From positions 558,001 to 622,000 of the forward strand of contig NZ_CP023994.1 in the NCBI RefSeq assembly GCF_003194085.1: a stretch of DNA of 64,000 nt, written 5' to 3'. The stretch comes from Aurantimicrobium photophilum. Its GTDB lineage: Bacteria > Actinomycetota > Actinomycetes > Actinomycetales > Microbacteriaceae. Shown piece by piece: positions 1 to 8,203 of this stretch; position 1 is the first letter of the stretch; the number at the start of each line of letters is the position of its first letter. Both the position numbers and the translations under genes were made by a program. A model generated the notes under the pieces. It was given only the letters and a program-made list of their open reading frames with translations, was not told the DNA's origin and made no database searches.

Positions 1-1254
1 GTCCGCCGCCTGGACCTCACCATTGCCACCGAAGACCACAACACTCCCACGTTGGCCATTGATAAGCCCATCGCTGATGAGACCAGCCGTATCCAGATTC
101 AAACGCTGCGTAACAACGCTGAAGAGTTTGGTGTGCGCCTGCACTCTCTCGGTGATCTCGAGCAGGGCATTGTTCACGTGGTGGGTCCGCAGCTGGGCCT
201 GACCATGCCAGGTATCACCGTAGTCTGTGGCGACTCTCACACTTCAACCCACGGTGCTTTTGGTGCCATGGCATTCGGTATTGGTACCAGTGAGGTTGAG
301 CATGTTCTCGCCACTCAGACGCTGCCGTTGAAGCCGTTCAAAACAATGGCTATCAATGTTGAAGGAACCCTCAAGCCAGGCGTTTCCGCCAAGGACATTA
401 TCCTGGCGGTCATCGCCAAGATCGGTGCTAACGGGGGTCAAGGCTACGTTCTTGAATTCCGTGGCTCTGCTATTCGTGCCCTGTCGATGGAAGGTCGCAT
501 GACCATCTGCAACATGGCTATTGAAGCAGGTGCTCGTGCCGGTATGGTCGCTCCGGACCAGACCACCTTTGACTACCTTGAAGGTCGCCCACACGCACCC
601 GTTGGGGCCGACTGGGACGAGGCCGTCGCCTACTGGAAGACGCTGCCCACCGACGAGGGTGCAACCTTTGATGCCGAGGTTAACCTCGACGCTAACGAAC
701 TCGAGCCTTTCGTCACCTGGGGAACAAACCCAGGCCAAGGTGTTTCGCTCAGCGATGTCGTTCCCTCACCTGAGGACTTCGCAGACCCCAACGAGCGTGC
801 TGCAGCTGAACGTGCTCTCGAATACATGGATCTGAAGCCTGGCACCAAGCTCAAGGACGTTCCTGTAGACGCAGTGTTCATGGGTTCGTGCACCAACAGC
901 CGCATCGAAGACCTTCGCGTCTTTGCGTCACTGGTTGAGGGAAAGAAGAAGGCTGATGGCGTTCGCGTCATGGTTGTTCCGGGCTCTGCCCGTGTTCGCC
1001 TCGAGGCAGAAGCTGAAGGCCTCGACAAGATCATCGAAGACTTTGGTGCTGAATGGCGCTTTGCTGGCTGTTCGATGTGTTTGGGTATGAACCCAGACCA
1101 GCTCGCACCGGGGGAGCGTTGTGCTTCCACCTCGAACCGTAACTTTGAAGGCCGTCAGGGTAAGGGTGGGCGTACTCACCTGGTTTCCCCACAGGTCGCT
1201 GCAGCCACCGCTATTCGCGGCACGCTCTCGAGCCCCTCAGATTTGGAAGGCTAG
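1..1254 (+). CDS. leuC: 3-isopropylmalate dehydratase large subunit, 5' truncated by window edge
   Basis: Large subunit of isopropylmalate isomerase, an aconitase-type [4Fe-4S] enzyme that converts 2-isopropylmalate to 3-isopropylmalate in leucine synthesis. The frame is open from base 1 and already reads the conserved ATEDHNTPT segment, so the true start lies left of the window; the family is usually about 470 residues and 417 are present. The three cluster cysteines are codons at 889 (GSCTNSR), 1069 and 1078 (AGCSMCLG). leuD follows 2 bases after the stop. Start codons inside this frame, such as the TTG at 52, fall within conserved sequence and are rejected. Confidence 0.97.
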   Translation, partial: VRRLDLTIATEDHNTPTLAIDKPIADETSRIQIQTLRNNAEEFGVRLHSLGDLEQGIVHVVGPQLGLTMPGITVVCGDSHTSTHGAFGAMAFGIGTSEVEHVLATQTLPLKPFKTMAINVEGTLKPGVSAKDIILAVIAKIGANGGQGYVLEFRGSAIRALSMEGRMTICNMAIEAGARAGMVAPDQTTFDYLEGRPHAPVGADWDEAVAYWKTLPTDEGATFDAEVNLDANELEPFVTWGTNPGQGVSLSDVVPSPEDFADPNERAAAERALEYMDLKPGTKLKDVPVDAVFMGSCTNSRIEDLRVFASLVEGKKKADGVRVMVVPGSARVRLEAEAEGLDKIIEDFGAEWRFAGCSMCLGMNPDQLAPGERCASTSNRNFEGRQGKGGRTHLVSPQVAAATAIRGTLSSPSDLEG

Positions 1255-1256
1255 TC

Positions 1257-1859
1257 ATGGAGAAATTCACATCCGTCACCGGTGTTGGTGTTCCTCTGCG
1301 ACGCAGTGGCGTGGACACCGACCAGATCATTCCTGCCGTCTATCTCAAGCGCGTGACCAAGACCGGCTTCGATGATGCCCTCTTCGCCAACTGGCGTCAG
1401 GACCCCGAATTCATTTTGAACCAGTCTGAATATGCTGGTGCTCGAGTGCTTGTTGCCGGACCTGACTTTGGAACGGGTTCCTCACGTGAGCACGCTGTCT
1501 GGGCACTGCGTGACTACGGTTTCGATGCAGTTCTGGCACCGAAGTTCGCAGATATTTTCCGCGGAAACTCAGGTAAGCAAGGTTTGCTTACCGGCGTTAT
1601 TTCTGAGGCAGACTGCGAGAAACTCTGGGCTGCACTGGAAGCTCAGCCTGGTGTTGAACTGACCGTTGACCTTGTTGAAAAGAAGGCAACACTCGGTGAC
1701 CTTGTTGTTCCCTTCGAAGTCGATGACTACATTCGCTGGCGTTTGCTCGAAGGACTCGATGACATCGCGCTAACCTTGCGTAACGAGCAGGCCATCACTG
1801 ACTTCGAAGCGAAGCGTGAAGGCTGGCGCCCCAAGACCCTTCCTGTGAGGCATGCATGA
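1257..1859 (+). CDS. leuD: 3-isopropylmalate dehydratase small subunit
   Basis: Swivelling small subunit that completes the LeuCD heterodimer. At 200 residues it has normal family length. Conserved features are the N-terminal [13 protein letters not shown] stretch and the [14 protein letters not shown] loop, typical of LeuD. It starts 2 bases after leuC, and its stop overlaps the murA start in an ATGA junction (1856-1859), so leuC, leuD and murA are probably cotranscribed. The leucine genes next to murA match the arrangement recalled for Microbacteriaceae. Confidence 0.97.
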   Translation: MEKFTSVTGVGVPLRRSGVDTDQIIPAVYLKRVTKTGFDDALFANWRQDPEFILNQSEYAGARVLVAGPDFGTGSSREHAVWALRDYGFDAVLAPKFADIFRGNSGKQGLLTGVISEADCEKLWAALEAQPGVELTVDLVEKKATLGDLVVPFEVDDYIRWRLLEGLDDIALTLRNEQAITDFEAKREGWRPKTLPVRHA

Positions 1860-3229
1860 ACACTGTTGCAAACGACGCACGCGCCGCTGGCGCACGCGTA
1901 GGCCTCTCCGGAGACACCATCACCATCAATGGTGGCCACCCACTTTCTGGTCGCATTGAGGTCAAGGGTGCAAAGAACCTGGTCACCAAGGCGATGGTTG
2001 CCGCACTCCTGGGTGAAAGCCCCAGCGAACTGCGCGATGTCCCCGACATCAGCGATGTTCGCGTAGTCAAGGGCCTCCTCGAAGTTCACGGTGTCAAGGT
2101 TGAACACGATGTAGCAGCAGGTGTTCTCAAGCTCGATCCAGCTGGTGTTGAATCGGCACACATGACGGATATCGATGCCCACGCTGGCTCGAGCCGGATT
2201 CCCATTCTTTTCTGTGGCCCATTGCTTCACCGCTTAGGTGAGGCATTCATTCCTGACCTTGGAGGTTGCCGTATTGGTGACCGCCCCATTGATTACCACC
2301 TAGAAGTTCTCGGTAACTTCGGTGCCGTTATTGAGAAGCTGCCTTCTGGCATTCGCATGACAGCTCCAGATGGTCTCGTTGGAACCAAGATTTCTCTTCC
2401 CTACCCCAGCGTGGGCGCAACTGAGCAGGTTCTTCTTACTGCCGTTCGTGCCAAGGGTAAGACCGAACTTTCTGGTGCAGCTATTGAGCCAGAGATCATG
2501 GACCTCATCAACATTTTGCAGAAGATGGGCGCCATTATCTCGGTCGATACTGACCGCGTCATTCGCATCGAAGGCGTAGACAAGCTTGAGGGTTACACCC
2601 ACCGCGCACTCTTCGACCGCAACGAAGCAGCAAGCTGGGCTTCAGCTGCTCTGGCAACCGGTGGAGACATCTTTGTCGGGGGAGCACAGCAGGCAGAGAT
2701 GCTCACCTTCCTCAACATCTTCCGCAAGGTTGGTGGCGCTTTCGAGATTCACGATGACGGTATTCGTTTCTTCCACCCCGGTGGAGAGCTCAAGCCCGTT
2801 GTGATCGAAACTGATGTTCACCCCGGCTTCATGACGGACTGGCAGCAGCCTCTCGTGATTGCCCTCACCAAGGCACAGGGTGTCTCGATTGTGCACGAGA
2901 CAGTGTATGAACAGCGTTTTGGTTTCGTTGATGCCCTGATCAAGATGGGTGCCAACATTCAGCTCCACAGCGAATGCCTCGGTGGTCACCCCTGCCGTTT
3001 TGGTCAGCGTAACTTCCTGCACTCTGCTGTGATCTCTGGTCCAACCGAACTTCACGGTGCTGACATTGAAGTTCCTGACCTGCGTGGTGGATTTAGCCAC
3101 CTCATTGCAGCGCTGACTGCCAAGGGCACGTCTCGCGTGAGCAATGTGGGCATCATTAGCCGTGGTTATGGTGACTTCATTACCAAGCTGCGTCAGCTTG
3201 GCGCCGACTTTGTAATTGAGGGCGAGTAA
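1856..3229 (+). CDS. murA: UDP-N-acetylglucosamine 1-carboxyvinyltransferase
   Basis: First committed step of peptidoglycan synthesis: transfer of enolpyruvate from PEP to UDP-GlcNAc in the cytoplasm. The 457-residue protein has the KGAKN motif (about residues 38-41) and the catalytic loop [11 protein letters not shown] with Cys138, equivalent to E. coli Cys115, the residue alkylated by fosfomycin. Mycobacteria carry Asp there, so this enzyme should be of the fosfomycin-sensitive type (inference). It overlaps leuD by 4 bases and is followed after 6 bases by plsC. An N-terminal tail of about 15 residues precedes the fold. Confidence 0.96.
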   Translation: MNTVANDARAAGARVGLSGDTITINGGHPLSGRIEVKGAKNLVTKAMVAALLGESPSELRDVPDISDVRVVKGLLEVHGVKVEHDVAAGVLKLDPAGVESAHMTDIDAHAGSSRIPILFCGPLLHRLGEAFIPDLGGCRIGDRPIDYHLEVLGNFGAVIEKLPSGIRMTAPDGLVGTKISLPYPSVGATEQVLLTAVRAKGKTELSGAAIEPEIMDLINILQKMGAIISVDTDRVIRIEGVDKLEGYTHRALFDRNEAASWASAALATGGDIFVGGAQQAEMLTFLNIFRKVGGAFEIHDDGIRFFHPGGELKPVVIETDVHPGFMTDWQQPLVIALTKAQGVSIVHETVYEQRFGFVDALIKMGANIQLHSECLGGHPCRFGQRNFLHSAVISGPTELHGADIEVPDLRGGFSHLIAALTAKGTSRVSNVGIISRGYGDFITKLRQLGADFVIEGE

Positions 3230-3235
3230 CTCCTC

Positions 3236-3967
3236 GTGAGTGAACGCAGTAAGCCATCAATCTTCTGGTTGTTAGGCGCTATCGCCCTGCCCCTGATGGG
3301 GTTGATGGTGAAGTTCCGCTTCCACGACCGTGAAAAGATGCCACAAACAGGCGCCGTGGTGATCACCCCCAACCACTACTCCAACATTGACCCTGTGGTC
3401 ATTGGTGTTGCCACCTGGTATTTGGGCCGCCTTCCTCGCTTTATGGCCAAGGCCAGCATCTTGAAGGTTCCTGTGCTGGGTTGGATTTTGCGCAAGTCGG
3501 GACAGATTCCGGTTGAACGTGGTGGCTCCACGCGCAGCTCCGCTGCCCTGATGGCGGCGAAAGAACTCGTCACCAAGGAACGTGCGGTCATTGTCTATCC
3601 AGAAGGTTCACTCACTCGCGACCCAGACATCTGGCCTATGCGTGGCAAGAGCGGCGCTGTGCGCTTGGCGTTGGAACTGGGTATTCCTGTTGTTCCTGTT
3701 GCTCACTGGGGAACTCAAAACCTGATGGCGCGCTATTCCAAGAAGATCAATGTCTTCCCTCGCCACACCATTGATGTGAAGGTGGGGGACCCCGTCGACC
3801 TCAGCGAGTTCCAAGGCAAACCCTTGGATAATAAAACTCTCACCGCTGCAACGACCAAAGTGATGGACGCCATCACTGCTTTGCTGGAAGACTTACGTGG
3901 CGAGAAGGCACCAGCAACCCGCTGGAACCCTGCCGAACACAACCAGAGCGAGACGGGGCGGTTTTGA
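3236..3967 (+). CDS. plsC: 1-acyl-sn-glycerol-3-phosphate acyltransferase family protein
   Basis: Membrane-associated acyltransferase, probably acylating lysophosphatidate to phosphatidate. The HX4D catalytic motif is at His47-Asp52 (NHYSNID) and a YPEGSLTRDP substrate-binding block lies further on, both standard for the PlsC family. One hydrophobic segment is near the N-terminus (about residues 8-25). GTG is the start codon. The stop overlaps the gpsA TTG start, which fits a coupled phospholipid-precursor pair: GpsA makes glycerol 3-phosphate and PlsC uses its acylated product. The exact acyl acceptor cannot be read from sequence. Confidence 0.88.
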   Translation: MSERSKPSIFWLLGAIALPLMGLMVKFRFHDREKMPQTGAVVITPNHYSNIDPVVIGVATWYLGRLPRFMAKASILKVPVLGWILRKSGQIPVERGGSTRSSAALMAAKELVTKERAVIVYPEGSLTRDPDIWPMRGKSGAVRLALELGIPVVPVAHWGTQNLMARYSKKINVFPRHTIDVKVGDPVDLSEFQGKPLDNKTLTAATTKVMDAITALLEDLRGEKAPATRWNPAEHNQSETGRF

Positions 3968-5097
3968 GTAAGAAGCCAGTAACTCCACCTGCGCGTAAGG
4001 TTGCTGTTCTCGGTGCAGGTAGCTGGGGTACCACCTTTGCCAAGATTTTGGCTGACGGCGGTAACGACGTCATGCTCTGGGCTCGTCGTGATGACCTCGC
4101 TGAGGACATCAACGAGACTCACCGCAACAGTGACTACCTTCGCGGTATTCGTCTTCCTCTGAACCTCGTTGCCACCAGTTCGATGGCAGCAGCTGTGAAG
4201 AACGCTGAGCAGGTTTACCTCTGTGTTCCCAGCCAAACGCTGCGCGAAAACCTGGTTCAGCTCGCACCCCTACTCCGCGACGATCAAATTGTGATCTCCC
4301 TCATGAAGGGCGTCGAGCGCAAGACAGGCCTGCGCATGAGCGAGGTCATTGCAGAAGAGCTTCCCATCAGCCCTGACATGGTTGCCGTTGCCTCAGGCCC
4401 TAACTTGGCTCTGGAGATTGCCAAGGAGCAGCCCACCGCTGCAGTGATCTCCAGCCAGAGCTTGGAAACTGCCAGCCAAGTGGCATTGACAGTGTCTAAC
4501 CGCTACTTCCGTTGCTTCGTCAACACTGATGTTCCCGGCACCGAGTTTGGTGGAGTTCTGAAAAACCTCATCGCAGTGGCTGTCGGCATCGTGGATGGCG
4601 TGGGCTATGGCGATAACACCAAGGCGTCCATCATTACCCGTGGTCTTGCCGAAATGACAGACTTTGCCGTTGCCTATGGGGCACAGCCCGAGACTCTCGC
4701 AGGCTTAGCAGGTCTCGGTGACCTCATTGCCACCTGTGAGTCTCCACTGTCTCGCAACAACACGGCAGGACGCCTTCTGGGACAGGGGTACACCCTCAAG
4801 GAAGTCACTAACCAGATGCAGCAGACCGCTGAAGGTCTCGCTTCGGTCGCGCCAGTGTTGACACTTGCTCGTGCTCGTGAAGTAGACATGCCTATTGTCG
4901 AGCAGGTCAGCCAGGTTTTGGCGGGTACGCTCGACCCCAAGGACATTGCACCTCACCTCACAACGGATACGGATGAGCCTCAGGGCGAAAGGAGCCTCGA
5001 TGACTACCAAGCTCGTGGTGGCGGTGTTGTTTGGGGGGCGCTCAAGCGAGCATTCAATCAGCTGCGCGACAGCCCGGGGAGTCCTTCAGGCGATTGA
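3964..5097 (+). CDS. gpsA: NAD(P)-dependent glycerol-3-phosphate dehydrogenase
   Basis: Reduces dihydroxyacetone phosphate to sn-glycerol 3-phosphate for phospholipids. The N-terminal Rossmann motif GAGSWGTTFA (about residues 17-26) and the substrate-domain signature FGGVLKNLIAVAVG are clear. TTG start overlaps the plsC stop. At 377 residues it is longer than the usual 330-345: after the expected end near DIAPHLTTDTDEPQGE the frame runs on for about 35 codons, and the last 98 bases overlap ddl in another frame. The tail is probably a lost stop codon rather than a new domain. Confidence 0.93.
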   Translation: MSKKPVTPPARKVAVLGAGSWGTTFAKILADGGNDVMLWARRDDLAEDINETHRNSDYLRGIRLPLNLVATSSMAAAVKNAEQVYLCVPSQTLRENLVQLAPLLRDDQIVISLMKGVERKTGLRMSEVIAEELPISPDMVAVASGPNLALEIAKEQPTAAVISSQSLETASQVALTVSNRYFRCFVNTDVPGTEFGGVLKNLIAVAVGIVDGVGYGDNTKASIITRGLAEMTDFAVAYGAQPETLAGLAGLGDLIATCESPLSRNNTAGRLLGQGYTLKEVTNQMQQTAEGLASVAPVLTLARAREVDMPIVEQVSQVLAGTLDPKDIAPHLTTDTDEPQGERSLDDYQARGGGVVWGALKRAFNQLRDSPGSPSGD

Positions 5098-6097
5098 CAC
5101 GGACCGTTATGACGTGCTGCCTATCGGCATCACCAAAGACGGTGCATTCACGTTAGCTAGTGCTAACCCTGACGACTACGTACTTCGTCCTGGCCAATTG
5201 CCTGAGGTTGAGGACAATGGCACCAGAATCATCTGGCCTGAATCTGCTGGTTCAAGCGAGCTCTGGGTTTCTGGGGATGGCGCGGATCGTTCGCTTGGCA
5301 ACGTGGACGTTGTATTCCCAATTTTGCATGGACCTTTCGGTGAAGATGGCACCATCCAAGGAATGCTGGAATTGTTTGGTCTTCCCTATGTCGGCTCTGG
5401 TGTTCTTGCCTCGAGCCTGGGCATGGATAAGCACTTCACCAAGACTGTTTTGCAGGCCGCTGGTATTGAGGTTGCTCCCTGGCGCACGATCAAGCGTTAT
5501 GACTGGCACAAGCGCCCCCAGGCTATTCGTGCAATGGCCGAACAGATGCCTCTGCCGGTCTTTATCAAGCCAGCTCGTGCAGGTTCGAGCGTGGGTGTGG
5601 GCAAGGTGTCGAACTGGGATCAGTTCGCCGCAGCCATGGACACTGCTTTCCTCGAAGACGATCACGTACTCATCGAAGCAGGCATCCTTGGCCGCGAGGT
5701 GGAGTGTGCTGTGTTGCAGGGAATGCCTGGCCAGCCCGCCCGTGCGTCGGTTGCGGGTGAAATCGTGGTCTCAGGCCGAGAGTTCTACGACTTTGAAGCA
5801 AAATATCTCGGAGCTGACGGAATCGATCTTGTCTGCCCAGCTGCGCTGAGTGCAGACGAGCTGTCCGAACTCCAGCGCCTGAGCATTCGTGCTTTCGAAG
5901 CCATTGATGGTGCCGGCCTGGCACGTGTGGACTTCTTCCTCACCGAGAACGGTTTTGTTCTCAATGAGATCAACACCATGCCTGGCTTCACGCCCATCTC
6001 GATGTTCCCTAGATGCTGGCAGGAAACGGGTTTAAGTTATCCCGAACTCATTGATGAGCTCATCCAGGTGGCACTAGCCCACCACGCTGAAGACTAA
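5000..6097 (+). CDS. ddl: D-alanine--D-alanine ligase
   Basis: ATP-grasp ligase making D-Ala-D-Ala for the peptidoglycan stem peptide. Start chosen at ATG 5000 because an AAAGGAG ribosome site (4988-4994) precedes it and the protein then opens directly with the family's N-terminal strand and GGRSSEHSISC loop; the open frame extends upstream into gpsA but lacks homology there. Other signatures are HGPFGEDGTIQG, KPARAGSSVGV and the metal-binding end EINTMPGFT. 365 residues is normal. It overlaps gpsA by 98 bases and is convergent with the DUF3515 gene 3 bases downstream. Confidence 0.96.
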   Translation: MTTKLVVAVLFGGRSSEHSISCATARGVLQAIDTDRYDVLPIGITKDGAFTLASANPDDYVLRPGQLPEVEDNGTRIIWPESAGSSELWVSGDGADRSLGNVDVVFPILHGPFGEDGTIQGMLELFGLPYVGSGVLASSLGMDKHFTKTVLQAAGIEVAPWRTIKRYDWHKRPQAIRAMAEQMPLPVFIKPARAGSSVGVGKVSNWDQFAAAMDTAFLEDDHVLIEAGILGREVECAVLQGMPGQPARASVAGEIVVSGREFYDFEAKYLGADGIDLVCPAALSADELSELQRLSIRAFEAIDGAGLARVDFFLTENGFVLNEINTMPGFTPISMFPRCWQETGLSYPELIDELIQVALAHHAED

Positions 6098-6100
6098 GTC

Positions 6101-6583
6101 TTAGTTTCCGCTGAATACGTCAGCGAGGTCAGTGCACTTCGCCGTGCTGGGAAGCACGCTCACGGCGGCACCCAGGTCAACCAGTGTTGTGGTGCCACTC
6201 ACAGCATCAGAATCGATCACTACTTCCACAGCTGGCGTGCGGCCATAGGTCGTGTAGCGATAGAGCGGGGCCTGGGAGTCATCTTCAATCCAGTCCACAT
6301 CATTGACGGATACACAGGGAAGTGTGGTGGGTCCAGGAACTTCAACACCACAGGTCAACAACACAGATGCAGGGGTTCCCCAGGCACCTGTTGCCTGCGC
6401 ATTGGTTTCGCGCTTCTTGAGCTCTGCCACCGTGTCTGGCAGTCGAACAGTCACACTTGCACACTCAGGGTTATTTGCGTCTTTGGCCGGAGTCATGGGA
6501 ACTTGACCGGCGCAACCTACCAAAGAAAGTCCCAGCACAGCAGAAAGTGTGCCGAAGGCGAGTGCTCGAGTGCGAATATTCAT
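6101..6583 (-). CDS. DUF3515 lipoprotein
   Basis: Actinobacterial DUF3515 family of unknown function, found next to ddl and thiL in many actinobacteria. 160 residues from the ATG at 6583. The N-terminus is a lipoprotein signal: basic start (MNIRTR), hydrophobic core, lipobox LVGC at about residues 21-24, so the mature protein should be anchored outside the membrane. Three further cysteines after the lipobox could form disulfides. The frame extends upstream, but the lipobox spacing and the -10 box 7 bases before this ATG favour this start. Only 23 bases separate it from divergent thiL. Confidence 0.85.
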   Translation of the reverse strand: MNIRTRALAFGTLSAVLGLSLVGCAGQVPMTPAKDANNPECASVTVRLPDTVAELKKRETNAQATGAWGTPASVLLTCGVEVPGPTTLPCVSVNDVDWIEDDSQAPLYRYTTYGRTPAVEVVIDSDAVSGTTTLVDLGAAVSVLPSTAKCTDLADVFSGN

Positions 6584-6590
6584 CCTCTTC

Positions 6591-6600
6591 AGGCTACCGT
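6591..6600. promoter_or_regulatory. Overlapping divergent -10 boxes, DUF3515 / thiL
   Basis: On the minus strand TAGCCT (6591-6596) lies 7 bases before the DUF3515 ATG; on the plus strand TACCGT (6595-6600) lies 6 bases before the thiL GTG. The two boxes share two bases and the whole intergenic gap is 23 bases. Both placements predict leaderless transcripts. No convincing -35 was recognised on either side. Confidence 0.5.
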
Positions 6601-6606
6601 GAGAGG

Positions 6607-7614
6607 GTGAGTGAAAATACTGTAAACCAGACCTTGGGCGAAATGCCTGAGTCGGCCATCCTCGCTCGCATATTCCCAAGGCTTCCCTCCTCGGATGCCA
6701 CGATTGTGGGCCCCGGTGATGACTGTGCGGTGATGCAGGCTCCAGATGGCCGTTTCGTCGTCACCACCGACATGATGGTTCACGGTCCTGACTTCCGTCT
6801 CGAGTGGTCCACGCCGCATCAACTCGGCATCAAGGCAGCTGCCACCAATCTTTCGGATGTCGCCGCCATGGGGGCGAAGCCCACTGGCATGGTTGTCTCC
6901 ATCGCCGCTCCCAAGGACACGGAAGTAACGTTCTTGGAGCAGATCGCTGACGGATTCCATGATGCCTGCCTTGAGCTTGCACCTGGGTGTGGTGTTGTCG
7001 GGGGAGACCTGTCGGTTTCCAACACCCTCACTATCAGCGTGACGGCATTCGGTGATTTGGAAGGCCGTCAGCCCTTGTTGCGCTCAGGAGCTCGACCCGG
7101 TGACGTTGTTGCCGTGACGGGGCGTCTGGGCCTTGCCGGGCTTGGATTAGCCGCACTGTTTGCGGGCGAGAAAGACACCACCAACCCCCTGCTCCTTTCT
7201 GCCCAGCTCTCACCCTGGCCGCCTATTTCGCAAGGGGTAGCTGGTGCACTCGGGGGTGCGACTTCTGCCATGGATATTTCTGACTCACTCATCATGGATG
7301 CCGGACGTATTGCTGGGGCCAGTGGTGTGGTGATTGTTCTCGACGAGAGTGCTCTCGATGATCTGGCTGCGCATCTGGCTATCGAATGTGGTGTTGATGC
7401 ATCTCACGCACGCCAAGCAATTCTTTATGGCGGAGAAGACCACGCTTTGCTCATGACGTTCCCTGCAGACGTTGCACTCCCGCCAGGATTTACTGCCTTA
7501 GGTCACGTCGTGGCCTGTGCTGACGATGAGACGCCACACGTGAACATGGGTGAGGGTGTCTTGCCAGAAAATGGTTGGAATCCTTACACCGGCTGGAACG
7601 GGGAGATCTCATGA
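6607..7614 (+). CDS. thiL: Thiamine-monophosphate kinase
   Basis: Phosphorylates thiamine phosphate to thiamine diphosphate, the last step of cofactor synthesis. The ATP/metal signature GPGDDCAV, the TDMMVHGPDF segment, KAAATNLSDVAAMGA and GGDLS are typical of ThiL in the PurM/ThiL fold. Start chosen at GTG 6607: it gives a 335-residue protein of family length, and a TACCGT box lies 6 bases upstream. The frame stays open far upstream, but that part is antisense to the DUF3515 gene. The stop overlaps the rsmD start (ATGA, 7611-7614). Confidence 0.9.
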   Translation: MSENTVNQTLGEMPESAILARIFPRLPSSDATIVGPGDDCAVMQAPDGRFVVTTDMMVHGPDFRLEWSTPHQLGIKAAATNLSDVAAMGAKPTGMVVSIAAPKDTEVTFLEQIADGFHDACLELAPGCGVVGGDLSVSNTLTISVTAFGDLEGRQPLLRSGARPGDVVAVTGRLGLAGLGLAALFAGEKDTTNPLLLSAQLSPWPPISQGVAGALGGATSAMDISDSLIMDAGRIAGASGVVIVLDESALDDLAAHLAIECGVDASHARQAILYGGEDHALLMTFPADVALPPGFTALGHVVACADDETPHVNMGEGVLPENGWNPYTGWNGEIS

Positions 7615-8177
7615 CCCGCATCATTGCTGGCTTTGCCGGGTCCCGCGAACTCAAAGTTCCCAAGAGTGGCACCCGTCCCACCAGTGACCGCGTGAGAGAA
7701 GCCATCTTCTCTGCCCTCGAGGCACGCGATGTTATTGAGGGTGCTCGAGTGTTGGATCTCTTTGCCGGTTCAGGCGCGCTGGCTTTGGAAGCACTCAGTC
7801 GTGGGGCACTGAGTGTGAGCATGGTGGAGAAGAACCCCCAAGCTGGGGCACTCCTCCGCACCAATGCAGACCTCATCCGCAATGCAGGCAAACTCGATGC
7901 ACTTGCCACCAGAGTGGTCATTGCCTCGGTGGCTTCCTATCTGGGCAACCCATCATCTGAACTCTTTGACATCGTGTTCATCGATCCTCCTTATGAGCTC
8001 AGCGAAGAAGAAGTAACCCACGCACTTGAACTTCTTATTCCCCACCTGGCAGAAGATGCTGAAGTTGTTCTCGAACGCAGCACAAGAACAGGCCTTCCAG
8101 CATTACCTGCAGGACTTGAGCTGGATAAGTCCAAGGCCTATGGCGAAACGACTATCCACTGGATCTCTGCGGTCTAG
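7611..8177 (+). CDS. rsmD: 16S rRNA (guanine966-N2)-methyltransferase
   Basis: SAM-dependent methyltransferase of the small-subunit rRNA. Features: MTRIIAG start typical of the family, the TRPTSDRVREAIFSAL segment, SAM motif I (VLDLFAGSGALALEA) and the catalytic DPPY motif (FIDPPYEL). 188 residues, usual length. The start overlaps the thiL stop in ATGA; longer upstream starts would lie inside thiL. The rsmD-recG-coaD order supports the assignment and is common in actinobacteria. Confidence 0.93.
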   Translation: MTRIIAGFAGSRELKVPKSGTRPTSDRVREAIFSALEARDVIEGARVLDLFAGSGALALEALSRGALSVSMVEKNPQAGALLRTNADLIRNAGKLDALATRVVIASVASYLGNPSSELFDIVFIDPPYELSEEEVTHALELLIPHLAEDAEVVLERSTRTGLPALPAGLELDKSKAYGETTIHWISAV

Positions 8178-8191
8178 TCGGACCCCGACCA

Positions 8192-8197
8192 TAAACT
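8192..8197 (+). promoter_or_regulatory. -10 box of leaderless recG
   Basis: TAAACT ends exactly 6 bases before the recG ATG at 8204, so transcription would begin at or next to the start codon. No clear -35 was seen. Confidence 0.4.
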
Positions 8198-8203
8198 GGG
8201 GTT

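Noticed and set aside
4895-4999. N-terminal extension of ddl or a GpsA-Ddl fusion
   Set aside because: The two genes are in different frames, and ddl has its own strong ribosome site and a conserved start at 5000.
6457-6606. N-terminal extension of thiL
   Set aside because: The extra residues are antisense to the DUF3515 gene, have no homology, and a -10 box fits the GTG at 6607.
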